Below are positions 17,480 through 26,236 of a stretch of 64,000 nt of DNA, in pieces. The stretch comes from an uncultured Alphaproteobacteria bacterium. GTDB taxonomy: Bacteria > Pseudomonadota > Alphaproteobacteria > Micavibrionales > Micavibrionaceae. Position 1 is the first letter of the stretch, and every line of letters begins with the position of its first letter. Under the pieces are notes generated by a model. The model did not search any database and had not been told where the DNA came from. It worked only from the letters and a program-made list of their open reading frames with translations. The stretch spans positions 1 to 64,000 of the forward strand of contig CALHAW010000027.1 in assembly GCA_937934135.1 (NCBI GenBank), given 5' to 3'. The position numbers and the translations under genes were made by a program.

Positions 17480-18844
17480 ATGGCTCATTATGATTTATTT
17501 GTTATTGGCGGCGGTTCAGGTGGTGTAGCCACAGCGAGAAGTTCTGCCACGCTCGGCGCAAAAGTTGGTATTGCGGAGGGGGATAAATTTGGTGGGACAT
17601 GCGTTAATCGCGGTTGCATGCCCAAAAAATGGTACATGTATGCCTCACAATATATACAAGAATTTGAAGTGGCGAAAAGCTATGGTTGGAATGTGGATGT
17701 TCCAAAAATTGACTGGAATGTCTTAAAAGAAAATACCTTTAACGAAATTAAAAGATTAAATGGCGTCTATGACACAATGTTAGCCGATGCCAATGTGACC
17801 GTTCATAGTGGCTTTGCGCATTTCAAAGATGCCAAAACCGTTATTGTGGGTGATGAAGAAATTACCGCGGATAAATTTGTTTTGGCATTTGGTGGTAAGC
17901 CATTTGTTCCCCCTGTAGAAGGGGCAGAACACGGCATTACATCTGATGAAGTTTTTCATTTAGAAGAGCTACCCGAAAAAATCATCATTGTTGGCGGTGG
18001 TTATATTGGGGTTGAATTTGCAGGTATCATGAATGGATTGGGTGTGGATACAACCATTATGTACCGTGCGGATGAGCTATTGCGCGGATTTGACGATGAT
18101 ATCCGTGTGCATGCCCAAAAGGAATTTGAGAAAAAGGGCATTAAAACAGTTGCGACAACCAAACCCATGGTTATGACAAAGGAGAGTGATGGTAAAATCC
18201 ATATCACCTGTAATAACAAAAAGCATTGGGTTGCCGATGTGGTGATGTTCGCCACGGGGCGGACACCTAATTTAGATCATGCCAATATGGATGTGACGGG
18301 CGTTGCCCTGAATGAAAGAGGAAAAATTATTGTTGATGAATGGCAAAAAACCAATGTTGATCATATTTATGCCGTTGGTGATGTAACGGATACTAATCTT
18401 GATCTAACGCCTGTATCTATCAATGAAGGACGTGCCTTTGCTGATACGCATTTTGGCAATAATAAGCGTAATTTTTCAAATTTTGTTACGCCAACCGCCG
18501 TGTTTTCACAGCCGCAAATTGGTACTGTTGGATTAACCGAAGAGCAAGCCCGAGAGCAGTATAATCATATTGATATTTATCGTACGGTTTTTGGTGCAAC
18601 AAAGCACCGTCTTTCTAAAACAGTGAATGAAGAAATACTATTAAAATTAATTGTCGATGCGGATAGTGATAAAGTAGTTGGCACACATATGATTGGCCCT
18701 GATGCTGGCGAGGTAATTCAGATTTTAGGAGTTGCCTTAAAAGCAGGAGCAACCAAAAGCGATTTTGACCATACTGTTGCGGTTCATCCAACATTTGCGG
18801 AAGAATTTGTGACCATGCGTGAGAAAACAAAAAGCATAAAATAA
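17480..18844 (+). CDS. gor: Glutathione-disulfide reductase
   Basis: 454 residues. FAD-binding GGGSGG at the N-terminus, redox-active GTCVNRGCMPKK (the CVNxGC form of glutathione reductases), NAD(P) motif GGGYIGVEFA, second FAD region IYAVGDVT, and C-terminal dimer-interface catalytic HPTFAEEF with the His-Glu pair. It reduces GSSG with NADPH in the cytoplasm and so supports the thiol-stress functions nearby. Shine-Dalgarno AAAAAGGA. It has its own start site after the terminator at 17398. Confidence 0.93.
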   Translation: MAHYDLFVIGGGSGGVATARSSATLGAKVGIAEGDKFGGTCVNRGCMPKKWYMYASQYIQEFEVAKSYGWNVDVPKIDWNVLKENTFNEIKRLNGVYDTMLADANVTVHSGFAHFKDAKTVIVGDEEITADKFVLAFGGKPFVPPVEGAEHGITSDEVFHLEELPEKIIIVGGGYIGVEFAGIMNGLGVDTTIMYRADELLRGFDDDIRVHAQKEFEKKGIKTVATTKPMVMTKESDGKIHITCNNKKHWVADVVMFATGRTPNLDHANMDVTGVALNERGKIIVDEWQKTNVDHIYAVGDVTDTNLDLTPVSINEGRAFADTHFGNNKRNFSNFVTPTAVFSQPQIGTVGLTEEQAREQYNHIDIYRTVFGATKHRLSKTVNEEILLKLIVDADSDKVVGTHMIGPDAGEVIQILGVALKAGATKSDFDHTVAVHPTFAEEFVTMREKTKSIK

Positions 18845-18937
18845 GCAAGAGATTTAAAGCGGTATAGACATGCCCTTTTCTTATTTTTGTTAAATAAGGT
18901 TCTTGTCAAAGAGAAATTAAGTTGTTAGTTGTCTTAT

Positions 18938-19297
18938 ATGAATTTTAGGAAAATCATATCATTACTGGCTTTATTGGTCTTGATGCTGGGGCAGGTTGCC
19001 CTTGTTCAACATAGCGCCGAACATATTGATCATGGCATTTCCTTTGAATTGGTGTCTTCGCATGATGAGGGACACAGTCATGATCATCATCATAATCCAG
19101 AAGAAAACAAACAGACGCATCAATGCCCTGAATGTGTTTTAAATCAATCACTTCAGGCCGGATTTCATGATTCTACAGCGTTATTATTTTTTACTCTTCA
19201 ATTAGAAAATTTAATGCCAGAACAGCAACCTTTTACGGTTGCTACTGATCGCTATAATGCTAATTCCCCGCGCGCACCGCCCGTAATTCTTATCTAA
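18938..19297 (+). CDS. Small exported histidine-rich protein
   Basis: About 119 residues from the ATG at 18938 (TTG 18929 is the alternative). Residues 1-25 form a signal peptide or single membrane anchor. A metal-binding stretch follows: HDEGHSHDHHHNPEE, then QCPECVL with a CxxC pair. No known enzyme motif. It resembles the short His-rich proteins that accompany metal resistance or zinc-uptake loci, and it precedes a porin and a ZnuA-like gene. A role in periplasmic metal buffering is inference. Confidence 0.7.
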   Translation: MNFRKIISLLALLVLMLGQVALVQHSAEHIDHGISFELVSSHDEGHSHDHHHNPEENKQTHQCPECVLNQSLQAGFHDSTALLFFTLQLENLMPEQQPFTVATDRYNANSPRAPPVILI

Positions 19298-19396
19298 ACC
19301 AAACACTTTAATTTTATAAAATTTTAGACCCCGTAGGTGGCTTGCCACCCATTTATAATTTTGTGGGTCATAACAAAGATAAGAAAGGGCATATCC

Positions 19397-20767
19397 ATGT
19401 CTAAGAAACTATTATTGGCTGCAAGCGCAGCTGTATTATTAAACACATCACCAGCTTTAGCGGCAAGTGATGCAGATCTAGCCGCCATTAAAGCGGATAT
19501 TCAAGCTATGCGCGCCGCATATGAAAGCAAGATTGAACAGCTTGAGCAAAAAGTGGAAACATTATCCGCCCAGCAAGACCAAACAGCAGCAAAAATCGCC
19601 ACTGTTGAGCCTGCCGCGGGGGAACAAGTCGCAACACAAAGACCTGCGACAATGCAACGAAATATTAAAGATAGCAGCTTCAATCCTGCAATCGGCGTTA
19701 TTCTAAACGGAAAATATAATAGCTTTTCTGAAAATGAAGGCGATGTTGCTGGTTTTGCCATTGGTGAAGAAGGCGAACGCGGTACAGAAGGTTTGAGCAT
19801 TGACGAAACAGAGCTAAACTTCTCAGCCAGTGTTGATGATAAATTCCGTGGTTCTGCGACGATTGCGTTAGCGGAACATGGCGGCGAAACAGAAGTTGAG
19901 ATAGAAGAAGTTTTCATCGCAACAACCGCGCTTCCTGCGGGTATAGAAGTCAAAGCGGGGCGTTTCTTCTCTGAACTTGGCTACCTAAACTCTCACCATA
20001 CTCATACTGATGATTTTGCGGATCGCCCGCTCACAAATCGCGCATTTTTAGATGGTAATTATGGCGATGATGGTATTCAGGTTTCTGCCGTTCTGCCGAC
20101 GCCTATTTATACTGAAATTGGTGGTGGTATTTTCCGCGGTGATGATAACCCCGCTGGTGGCGCAGAAGGCAGTGATATTGGCGCATGGACGGCTTATGGC
20201 CGTGTCGGCGGTGATATCGGTGATAAGACAAGCTGGCGCGTCGGGCTTTCAACTTTACAAGCCGATGACGTCAGTCGTGATGCCAATGAAGATGAAGTAA
20301 ACTTTAGCGGTGATAGCGATCTTTATATCGCCGATGCCCGCGCCGTCTATGCTCCAACAGGTAATAATGCGGAACAAGAAATCATCTTCCAAGGCGAGTA
20401 TTTCTATCGTGATGAAGATGGTACTTATGAAGATACTGGCGCAGCTACGGGTGCGGTTGATTATGATGATGGTCAAAGTGGCTGGTACGCACAAAGCGTT
20501 TATAAGTTCGCGCCACAATGGCGTGCTGGTGCAAGATTCAGTCAGCTTTATGCAGGCGATGTGCCGACAGGTTTAGTTGGTAGTGCGTTGGATGATGAAG
20601 GTCATGATCCTTGGGCGGCAACTGCCATGGTTGATTGGACGAATAGTGAGTTTTCACGTCTTCGCGCCCAATATAGCCGTGAGGAAGTTGCCGATGGTCA
20701 GGAAGATAATCAATTCACTTTGCAGTATATCATGAGCCTTGGGGCGCATGGTGCGCATAATTATTAA
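19397..20767 (+). CDS. Outer-membrane porin-like protein with N-terminal coiled coil
   Basis: 456 residues from the ATG at 19397, chosen because AAGAAAGGG precedes it and a signal peptide (MSKKLLLAASAAVLLN, ending ALAA) follows directly; the frame opens earlier, at 19337. Residues 25-65 form a short coiled coil (IEQLEQKVETLSAQQDQ) and the rest alternates as beta-barrel strands ending in GAHNY. The layout resembles trimeric porins with a periplasmic coiled coil. It is 11 bases from the metal-binding ABC protein, suggesting it admits the metal across the outer membrane (inference). Interior HHTHTDDF is histidine-rich. Confidence 0.8.
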   Translation: MSKKLLLAASAAVLLNTSPALAASDADLAAIKADIQAMRAAYESKIEQLEQKVETLSAQQDQTAAKIATVEPAAGEQVATQRPATMQRNIKDSSFNPAIGVILNGKYNSFSENEGDVAGFAIGEEGERGTEGLSIDETELNFSASVDDKFRGSATIALAEHGGETEVEIEEVFIATTALPAGIEVKAGRFFSELGYLNSHHTHTDDFADRPLTNRAFLDGNYGDDGIQVSAVLPTPIYTEIGGGIFRGDDNPAGGAEGSDIGAWTAYGRVGGDIGDKTSWRVGLSTLQADDVSRDANEDEVNFSGDSDLYIADARAVYAPTGNNAEQEIIFQGEYFYRDEDGTYEDTGAATGAVDYDDGQSGWYAQSVYKFAPQWRAGARFSQLYAGDVPTGLVGSALDDEGHDPWAATAMVDWTNSEFSRLRAQYSREEVADGQEDNQFTLQYIMSLGAHGAHNY

Positions 20768-20778
20768 GCGATAATGAA

Positions 20779-21678
20779 ATGAAAAAATTATCTTTGATGA
20801 TATTAACCTTGGGGGTGCTGGTCGCATCCCCAAGTTTTGCTTTTGCAAAAACGAATATATTTGCTTGCGCGCCTGAATGGGGCGCGCTGGCACAAGAAAT
20901 TGGCGGTGATAAAGTTGATATTTATACCGCCTCTAACGCTAATCAAGATATTCATCATATGCGCGCAAAGCCCAGCTTATTGGCGGCGATGCGTAAAGCG
21001 GATTTGGTGATATGCAGTGGTGCATCCTTAGAAATTGGTTGGCTTCCGATCTTGCTGAATAAAGCGGGAAATAACCAAGTACAAGAAGGCGGAATAGGGT
21101 CAGTTATGGCGTCAGATTACGTCCCGCTTTTAGATGTAATGCAAGAAAAGGCGGATCGTTCCATGGGGCATGTTCACCCTGAAGGGAATCCACATATTCA
21201 CCTTGATCCGAACAACATTCTTTTTTTATCAAAAGTGATTGCAGAGAGACTGTCTGAGATAGATGCTTCTAATTCTAGTGCCTATCAAAGCAATCAAGTT
21301 TCTTTTGAAAATAGTTGGACACAAGCGATCGCCCAATGGGATAATGAAGGCAGTCATTTGAAAGGTCAGCAGGTGGTTGTCTATCACAAAAGCTGGACAT
21401 ATCTTTTAAACTGGTTGGGCATGGAAGCAGTTGCTTCATTAGAGCCAAAGCCAGGCATACCGCCAAATGCGTCCCATCTTAAACAGGTGCTTCAGGACAT
21501 TGAAGGAAAAAATGTTAAGGCTATATTGATTGCTCCGTTTGAGAATGAAAAAGGGGCAAAATGGCTGTCCGAAAAAGCAAATATTCCAATTATTAAACTC
21601 CCCTTTACAGTGGGTGGTAATGCGCAATCAACTGATTTAAAAACGATGTTTGATGACACGCTTCAGCGATTAAAATAG
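20779..21678 (+). CDS. Metal ABC transporter substrate-binding protein (ZnuA family)
   Basis: 299 residues with a signal peptide (1-24, ending FAFA). The cluster A-1 fold is evident: IHHMRAKPSLLAAMRKADLV, HVHPEGNPHIHLDPNN (metal-ligand histidines), VVYHKSWTYLLNWLGM and a C-terminal acid. It captures Zn2+ or Mn2+ in the periplasm; the extra His-rich loop favours zinc. It lies 6 bases before the permease gene and right after the porin gene, a single operon. I do not assign znuA because the metal is not proven. Confidence 0.9.
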   Translation: MKKLSLMILTLGVLVASPSFAFAKTNIFACAPEWGALAQEIGGDKVDIYTASNANQDIHHMRAKPSLLAAMRKADLVICSGASLEIGWLPILLNKAGNNQVQEGGIGSVMASDYVPLLDVMQEKADRSMGHVHPEGNPHIHLDPNNILFLSKVIAERLSEIDASNSSAYQSNQVSFENSWTQAIAQWDNEGSHLKGQQVVVYHKSWTYLLNWLGMEAVASLEPKPGIPPNASHLKQVLQDIEGKNVKAILIAPFENEKGAKWLSEKANIPIIKLPFTVGGNAQSTDLKTMFDDTLQRLK

Positions 21679-21684
21679 GCGGTA

Positions 21685-22467
21685 ATGGAAAACTTAACGA
21701 ATATAATATCACTCTTAGCCCCGGCCTTCGTCGCTGGGGCTTTGATATCGCTTGTCCATGTGCCATTGGGACAAGAAGTTTTAAGGCGTAATATTATCTT
21801 TCTTGATTTAGCCGTCGCGCAATTTGCCGCGCTTGGGATGATTGCGTTTCAGACATTTATTATTGTTGATGAATATAGTTTGATTGCGGGATATGGGCGA
21901 CTGGGTGCTGGTTTAATCGCGGCGATTTTATGCGCCATTATATTCCATGTTCTTGAAAGAAAATCCGGGAAGTATCAAGAGGCATTAATTGGTTGCGCTT
22001 TCGTTTTAGCTGCGTCAATGGGGCTTTTATTGGTCGCCAATAGTCCGCATGGTGGTGAAGAAATAAAAAATATTCTTGAGGGACAAATTTTATGGACAAG
22101 TTGGAGCCATATTATGTTCGTTGCGCCAATATTTATAAGTGTTTTTATGGCATGGATAGTGTTTAAAAATAAAAGATCGTTCTTATTCTACCCTTTATTC
22201 GCCATCACCATCCCTTTTTCAGTCAGCATGATTGGCGTTTATTTAGTTTTCGCCAGCTTAATTTTCCCTGCATTAGCAGTCACAAAATTACAAAATAATA
22301 AAATGAACGCTGGTATATTTATTTCAATGATTGCTTATGTCGTGGGCTTGTTATGTTCTTATCTATTTGATTGGCCCGCCGGTCCAGCGATTATAGTGTC
22401 TTTATCCTTTGTAGGAGGATTGGCGTTTTATTTTAATATGATCCGCGGCTCTAATGCACTTACTTAA
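21685..22467 (+). CDS. Metal ABC transporter permease (ZnuB-like)
   Basis: 260 residues with about eight hydrophobic spans, ABC-3 family (PF00950). The first segment FVAGALISLVHVPLGQEVLRR and the stretch IFLDLAVAQFAALG contain the conserved cytoplasmic coupling region; the last spans end in FYFNMIRG. It would move the metal delivered by the protein encoded upstream. No ATPase gene is present on either side, so the third subunit must come from elsewhere. Its stop codon lies inside the following terminator hairpin. Confidence 0.88.
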   Translation: MENLTNIISLLAPAFVAGALISLVHVPLGQEVLRRNIIFLDLAVAQFAALGMIAFQTFIIVDEYSLIAGYGRLGAGLIAAILCAIIFHVLERKSGKYQEALIGCAFVLAASMGLLLVANSPHGGEEIKNILEGQILWTSWSHIMFVAPIFISVFMAWIVFKNKRSFLFYPLFAITIPFSVSMIGVYLVFASLIFPALAVTKLQNNKMNAGIFISMIAYVVGLLCSYLFDWPAGPAIIVSLSFVGGLAFYFNMIRGSNALT

Positions 22468-22487
22468 AGTAAGTGAGGGATTTTTTT
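22457..22487 (+). terminator. Rho-independent terminator overlapping the permease stop codon
   Basis: CACTTACT (22457-22464) and AGTAAGTG (22468-22475) pair with a three-base loop that is the TAA stop codon itself, followed by AGGGATTTTTTT. It ends the metal-uptake operon. The 242 bases to the next gene hold no further gene. Confidence 0.75.
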
Positions 22488-22709
22488 GTCCCGACATAAT
22501 AGAGTGTTTGGAAGAATCTTTTTTAACATTCCCTATGCTAGTTAAGCATTTGATATCGTTTCATGTAAATGCAATAAATAATAAAATTACAGTATAAGGT
22601 CAAAATCGTATACGTCATGTAAGGGGTTTTTTAAAAAGAGGTCTCATGATTTTGGAGAATGCTTTTTTAAGAATTTCAGAGAATATTTAATATAAGATAG
22701 GAAAATATA

Positions 22710-23747
22710 ATGTCACAACAAACATTAGAGGATGTACAGGATTATTACGGTAAAGTCCTCAAAACAAATGAAGACCTTAAAACAAGCGCGTGTTGCCCGC
22801 TTGAAGCGCCACCGCCACCTGTGCAAAATTTATTAAAAAATGTACATAATATTGTGCAGGAAAAATTTTATGGCTGTGGATCACCACTGCCTGTCGCTGC
22901 CCAAGGGGCTACGGTTCTTGACCTTGGTTGTGGCAGTGGGCGCGATGCTTTCTTATTAAGCCAGATTGTTGGGGAAAAAGGGCGTGTGATTGGCGTTGAT
23001 ATGACGGATGAACAATTATCTGTGGCTAATCAATATGTGGGATGGCACATGGATAGATTTGGTTATAAAAAACCAAATGTAGAATTTGTTAAAGGATATA
23101 TTGAAGATTTAAAAACAGCCAAAATAGAAGATAATAGCGTTGATATTGTAATATCAAATTGTGTCATTAATCTTTCACCAGACAAAGAAAAAGTTTTTAG
23201 CGAAATTATGCGTGTTCTGAAGCCTGGTGGTGAATTATATTTTTCTGATGTGTTTGCAGGAAGGCGTATTGCAGAACCGTTACAAAAGGATAAAATCCTT
23301 TTGGGTGAATGCCTTGGTGGGGCGATGTATATTGAAGACTTCAGACGAATGTTGACGAATATTGGTATTCCTGACTATCGCATAACGTCAAGCCGCCTTA
23401 TGACTTTAGATGACCCAGAAGTAGAAGCAAAAGCGGGTATGATTGATTTTTATTCCATGACAGTGCGCGCCTTTAAAGTAGAGCTTGAGGATATTTGTGA
23501 AAATTATGGTCATGTTGCTTATTATAAAGGCTCAATTTCTGAATGTCCGCATAGCTTTGTTCTTGATGATCATCACGAATTTAAAACAGGTATGCCGGTT
23601 GCCGTTTGCGGCAATACGGCCAATATGCTGGCACAAACAAGATTTAAGGATCATTTCAGAATTGACGGTGATTTTTCTACACATTATGGCCCGTTTGATT
23701 GTGCGCCTAACATGGCGGATTCAAGTAATACGGAAAATTGCTGCTAG
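22710..23747 (+). CDS. Arsenite methyltransferase-like SAM-dependent methyltransferase
   Basis: 345 residues. SAM motif VLDLGCGSGRD (69-79). The ArsM cysteines are recognisable: C28-C29, C56 (YGCGSPLP), C151 (ISNCVINLS) and C201 (GECLGGAMY). The last two are 50 residues apart, as in ArsM where they bind As(III). A C-terminal extension follows (VAVCGNTANMLAQTRF, then HYGPFDCAP, ending NCC). Expected reaction: methylation of arsenite. No arsR, arsB or arsC gene is nearby, so another thiophilic substrate remains possible. Confidence 0.85.
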   Translation: MSQQTLEDVQDYYGKVLKTNEDLKTSACCPLEAPPPPVQNLLKNVHNIVQEKFYGCGSPLPVAAQGATVLDLGCGSGRDAFLLSQIVGEKGRVIGVDMTDEQLSVANQYVGWHMDRFGYKKPNVEFVKGYIEDLKTAKIEDNSVDIVISNCVINLSPDKEKVFSEIMRVLKPGGELYFSDVFAGRRIAEPLQKDKILLGECLGGAMYIEDFRRMLTNIGIPDYRITSSRLMTLDDPEVEAKAGMIDFYSMTVRAFKVELEDICENYGHVAYYKGSISECPHSFVLDDHHEFKTGMPVAVCGNTANMLAQTRFKDHFRIDGDFSTHYGPFDCAPNMADSSNTENCC

Positions 23748-23905
23748 ACTTATCTTTTTATATAATACAGTGCTTATGGGGTTATGCGTGCGCGGAAGAG
23801 CGAGAATTGCGCAGCTTTATGCACTGTTTGTAAAGGATGATTTATTATGGTAGTTGTAGATATTCAAATAGGGATATTGAAATATATAGAGAAAGGTTGT
23901 CCATA

Positions 23906-24460
23906 ATGCGCGCTTTATTTAATAAATTTATGGTTGTTTTATCGATTGGTTTATTCTTTTCCACGGCGGCAGTTGCTCAAATAAGCAGCCCTGTTAGTAA
24001 TCAATCAGAAAGCCAGGCTCCGTATTCTGCTTTACAAGAAAACATTAGTAATATTCCGATTGCGCTGGATGGTCATGATGTCGTGAATTATTTTTATTCT
24101 TCTGTCCCAGAAAAAGGCGATGGAACCTATCAGGCGGTTTATAAAGGGCAGCGTTATTTGTTTATCAGCCCTGAAAATCAGGAAAAATTTGCAGCGGGGC
24201 CAGAACAATATTTACCAGAATTTGAAGAATATTGTGCCTGCGCGGTTTCTGATAATAAGCGCGTACAGGCAGACCCACGGGTTTTCAAAATCACAAACGG
24301 TAGGCTTGTCCTTTTTGGTGATGAAGAAGCGCGGTCTAAGTGGGAAAAAAATGAACAAAAGCGCTATCAAGCGGCACAAAAATTCTGGAAATATGAGACG
24401 GAATATAATGCCGAAGATCGCTTGCATGATGACACACGTGTTCGGTTATTCACTTTTTAA
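23906..24460 (+). CDS. Exported YHS-domain protein
   Basis: 184 residues from the ATG at 23906 (the frame extends upstream to 23837, without a signal sequence there). Signal peptide 1-25, ending AAVAQ. Residues 55-175 form a YHS domain: IALDGHDVVNYF, then YLFISPENQEKFAAGPEQYLPEFEEYCACAV, then ADPRVFKITNGRLVLF. YHS domains are small metal-associated modules of mostly unknown function. It follows the ArsM-like gene at 158 bases. The 218 bases after it contain no gene I can support. Confidence 0.83.
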   Translation: MRALFNKFMVVLSIGLFFSTAAVAQISSPVSNQSESQAPYSALQENISNIPIALDGHDVVNYFYSSVPEKGDGTYQAVYKGQRYLFISPENQEKFAAGPEQYLPEFEEYCACAVSDNKRVQADPRVFKITNGRLVLFGDEEARSKWEKNEQKRYQAAQKFWKYETEYNAEDRLHDDTRVRLFTF

Positions 24461-24678
24461 ATTCCAGATCCTTTTAAAGGCTAAGGCGATATATATCATG
24501 CTTTTTGAGCAGCCTTATGAATATAGCCAAAGCGCCAAATACCGATAAAATTGCTTTGAAAAAAGCGGGCGCTATGGCATGGTCATTGAAAGCCAAGCAG
24601 TAGATTTTTCAACCATTACCGAATGATCCTTCTGTGGTAACAGATTGAAATTCAATGAGTATATGGGGAGTATATGGA

Positions 24679-26211
24679 ATGGAACGACTTAATAATGATT
24701 TTGTAATGACGGGATTAAGTTTCTTATCAACGCTTTTTGTGAGCGCTGTTGGTGTTGGTGTCTTGATTGTTATTATCTTGTTTATTTCTGATGTTATGCA
24801 AACCAAAGACGCGGTTCGTAAAAATTATCCTGTTCTTGGTCGGTTTCGTTATCTTTTTTCGACATTGGGTGAGTTTTTTCGTCAATATTTCTTTGCGATG
24901 GACAGGGAAGAAATGCCGTTCAACCGTGCAGAGCGTGAATGGGTTGAGAAGGCTGCAAAAAACCATGATAACACTGTTGCATTTGGATCTACAAAAAGTT
25001 TAACCCCGCCGGGAACGGCTATTTTCGTAAATTGTCCTTTTCCGACCTTAGATGAAGATGCGGTAGAAATGCAGCCGTTAGAAATAGGCCCTTATTGCCG
25101 TCACCCTTATAATGCGCCTTCTTTTTTCAATATTTCAGGAATGAGCTACGGCGCACTTTCTACGCCTGCGGTGCGTGCATTATCCAATGGGGCGCGTATG
25201 GCGGGATGCTGGATGAACACGGGAGAAGGGGGCTTGTCTCCTTATCATTTAGAAGGCGGTGCGGATATTGTTATGCAGATTGGTACGGCAAAATATGGCG
25301 TACGGGATAAGGCGGGCAATTTATCTGATAAGAAGCTAAAAGAAGTGGCGGCGCATAAACAAGTAAAAATGTTTGAACTGAAAATGAGTCAAGGGGCAAA
25401 GCCCGGTAAGGGTGGGATTTTACCAGCCGTGAAAGTCACTGGTGAAATTGCGGCGATCCGCGGTATTCCTGAAGGTGAGGATTCTATATCCCCTAATCGT
25501 CATCCCGAAATTGATAATATCGGTGAAATGTTAGACATGATTAACCATATCCGGGACGTAACGGGTAAACCCGTTGGGTTTAAGGCGGTTGTGGGGGCTT
25601 TTGGCTGGGTAGAAACCCTGTGTGAAGAAATTCATAAAAGAGGTGTGAAAAGCGCTCCTGATTTTTTTACGATTGATAGTGGCGATGGGGGAACGGGCGC
25701 TGCACCCATGCCCTTAATGGATAATGTGGGTTTAACGGTAAAAGAGTCTTTGCCATTAGTGTCTGATATTCTTCATAAACATAATTTACGCGATAGAATT
25801 AGAATTATTACGTCAGGCAAATTGGTCACACCATCAGAAGTTGCATGGGCCATTGCGTCAGGCGCAGATTTTGTGACATCCGCGCGTGGGTTTATGTTCT
25901 CTTTGGGGTGTATTCAGGCGTTGAAATGTAATAAAAATACCTGTCCAACTGGTATTACGACACATAATAAGCATCTTCAAAAAGGGCTTAACCCTGAAGA
26001 TAAGGCCGTTAAGGTGGCGAATTATTGCCACAACATGGTTCATGAAGTGCAGGTTATTTCACATTCTTGTGGTGTCAGCAGACCCCGTTTAATGGGGCGT
26101 AAACATATTCGTATTGTACAAGATAATGGGAAATCTGTGCCGATGGATGTGTTATATCCGCGCCCAGAAATCTTATCTGAATATCAAGAGAACACGCAAA
26201 AAATAGCTTAA
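24679..26211 (+). CDS. Membrane-anchored FMN-binding glutamate-synthase-like protein
   Basis: About 510 residues from the ATG at 24679, preceded by GGGGAG at good spacing; ATG 24655 in the same frame has no Shine-Dalgarno. One N-terminal membrane span (residues 10-35). The body is the FMN-binding central domain of glutamate synthase (FNISGMSYGALS, KPGKGGILP, TIDSGDGGTGAAP, TSGKLVTPSE). The C-x5-C-x4-C cluster motif (CIQALKCNKNTCPTG) of the [3Fe-4S] site is intact. The glutaminase domain of GltB is absent, so it is not an ordinary glutamate synthase. It is 25 bases before an acetolactate synthase gene, in one operon. Reaction unknown. Confidence 0.85.
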   Translation: MERLNNDFVMTGLSFLSTLFVSAVGVGVLIVIILFISDVMQTKDAVRKNYPVLGRFRYLFSTLGEFFRQYFFAMDREEMPFNRAEREWVEKAAKNHDNTVAFGSTKSLTPPGTAIFVNCPFPTLDEDAVEMQPLEIGPYCRHPYNAPSFFNISGMSYGALSTPAVRALSNGARMAGCWMNTGEGGLSPYHLEGGADIVMQIGTAKYGVRDKAGNLSDKKLKEVAAHKQVKMFELKMSQGAKPGKGGILPAVKVTGEIAAIRGIPEGEDSISPNRHPEIDNIGEMLDMINHIRDVTGKPVGFKAVVGAFGWVETLCEEIHKRGVKSAPDFFTIDSGDGGTGAAPMPLMDNVGLTVKESLPLVSDILHKHNLRDRIRIITSGKLVTPSEVAWAIASGADFVTSARGFMFSLGCIQALKCNKNTCPTGITTHNKHLQKGLNPEDKAVKVANYCHNMVHEVQVISHSCGVSRPRLMGRKHIRIVQDNGKSVPMDVLYPRPEILSEYQENTQKIA

Positions 26212-26236
26212 AGACAACATTAAAAAGGAAATTATT

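Noticed and set aside
24517-24603. 28-codon plus-strand frame (starts MNIAKAPNTDKIA) after the YHS-domain gene
   Set aside because: Composition is gene-like, but there is no Shine-Dalgarno, no recognised family and no conserved context; it could be a decayed gene end.
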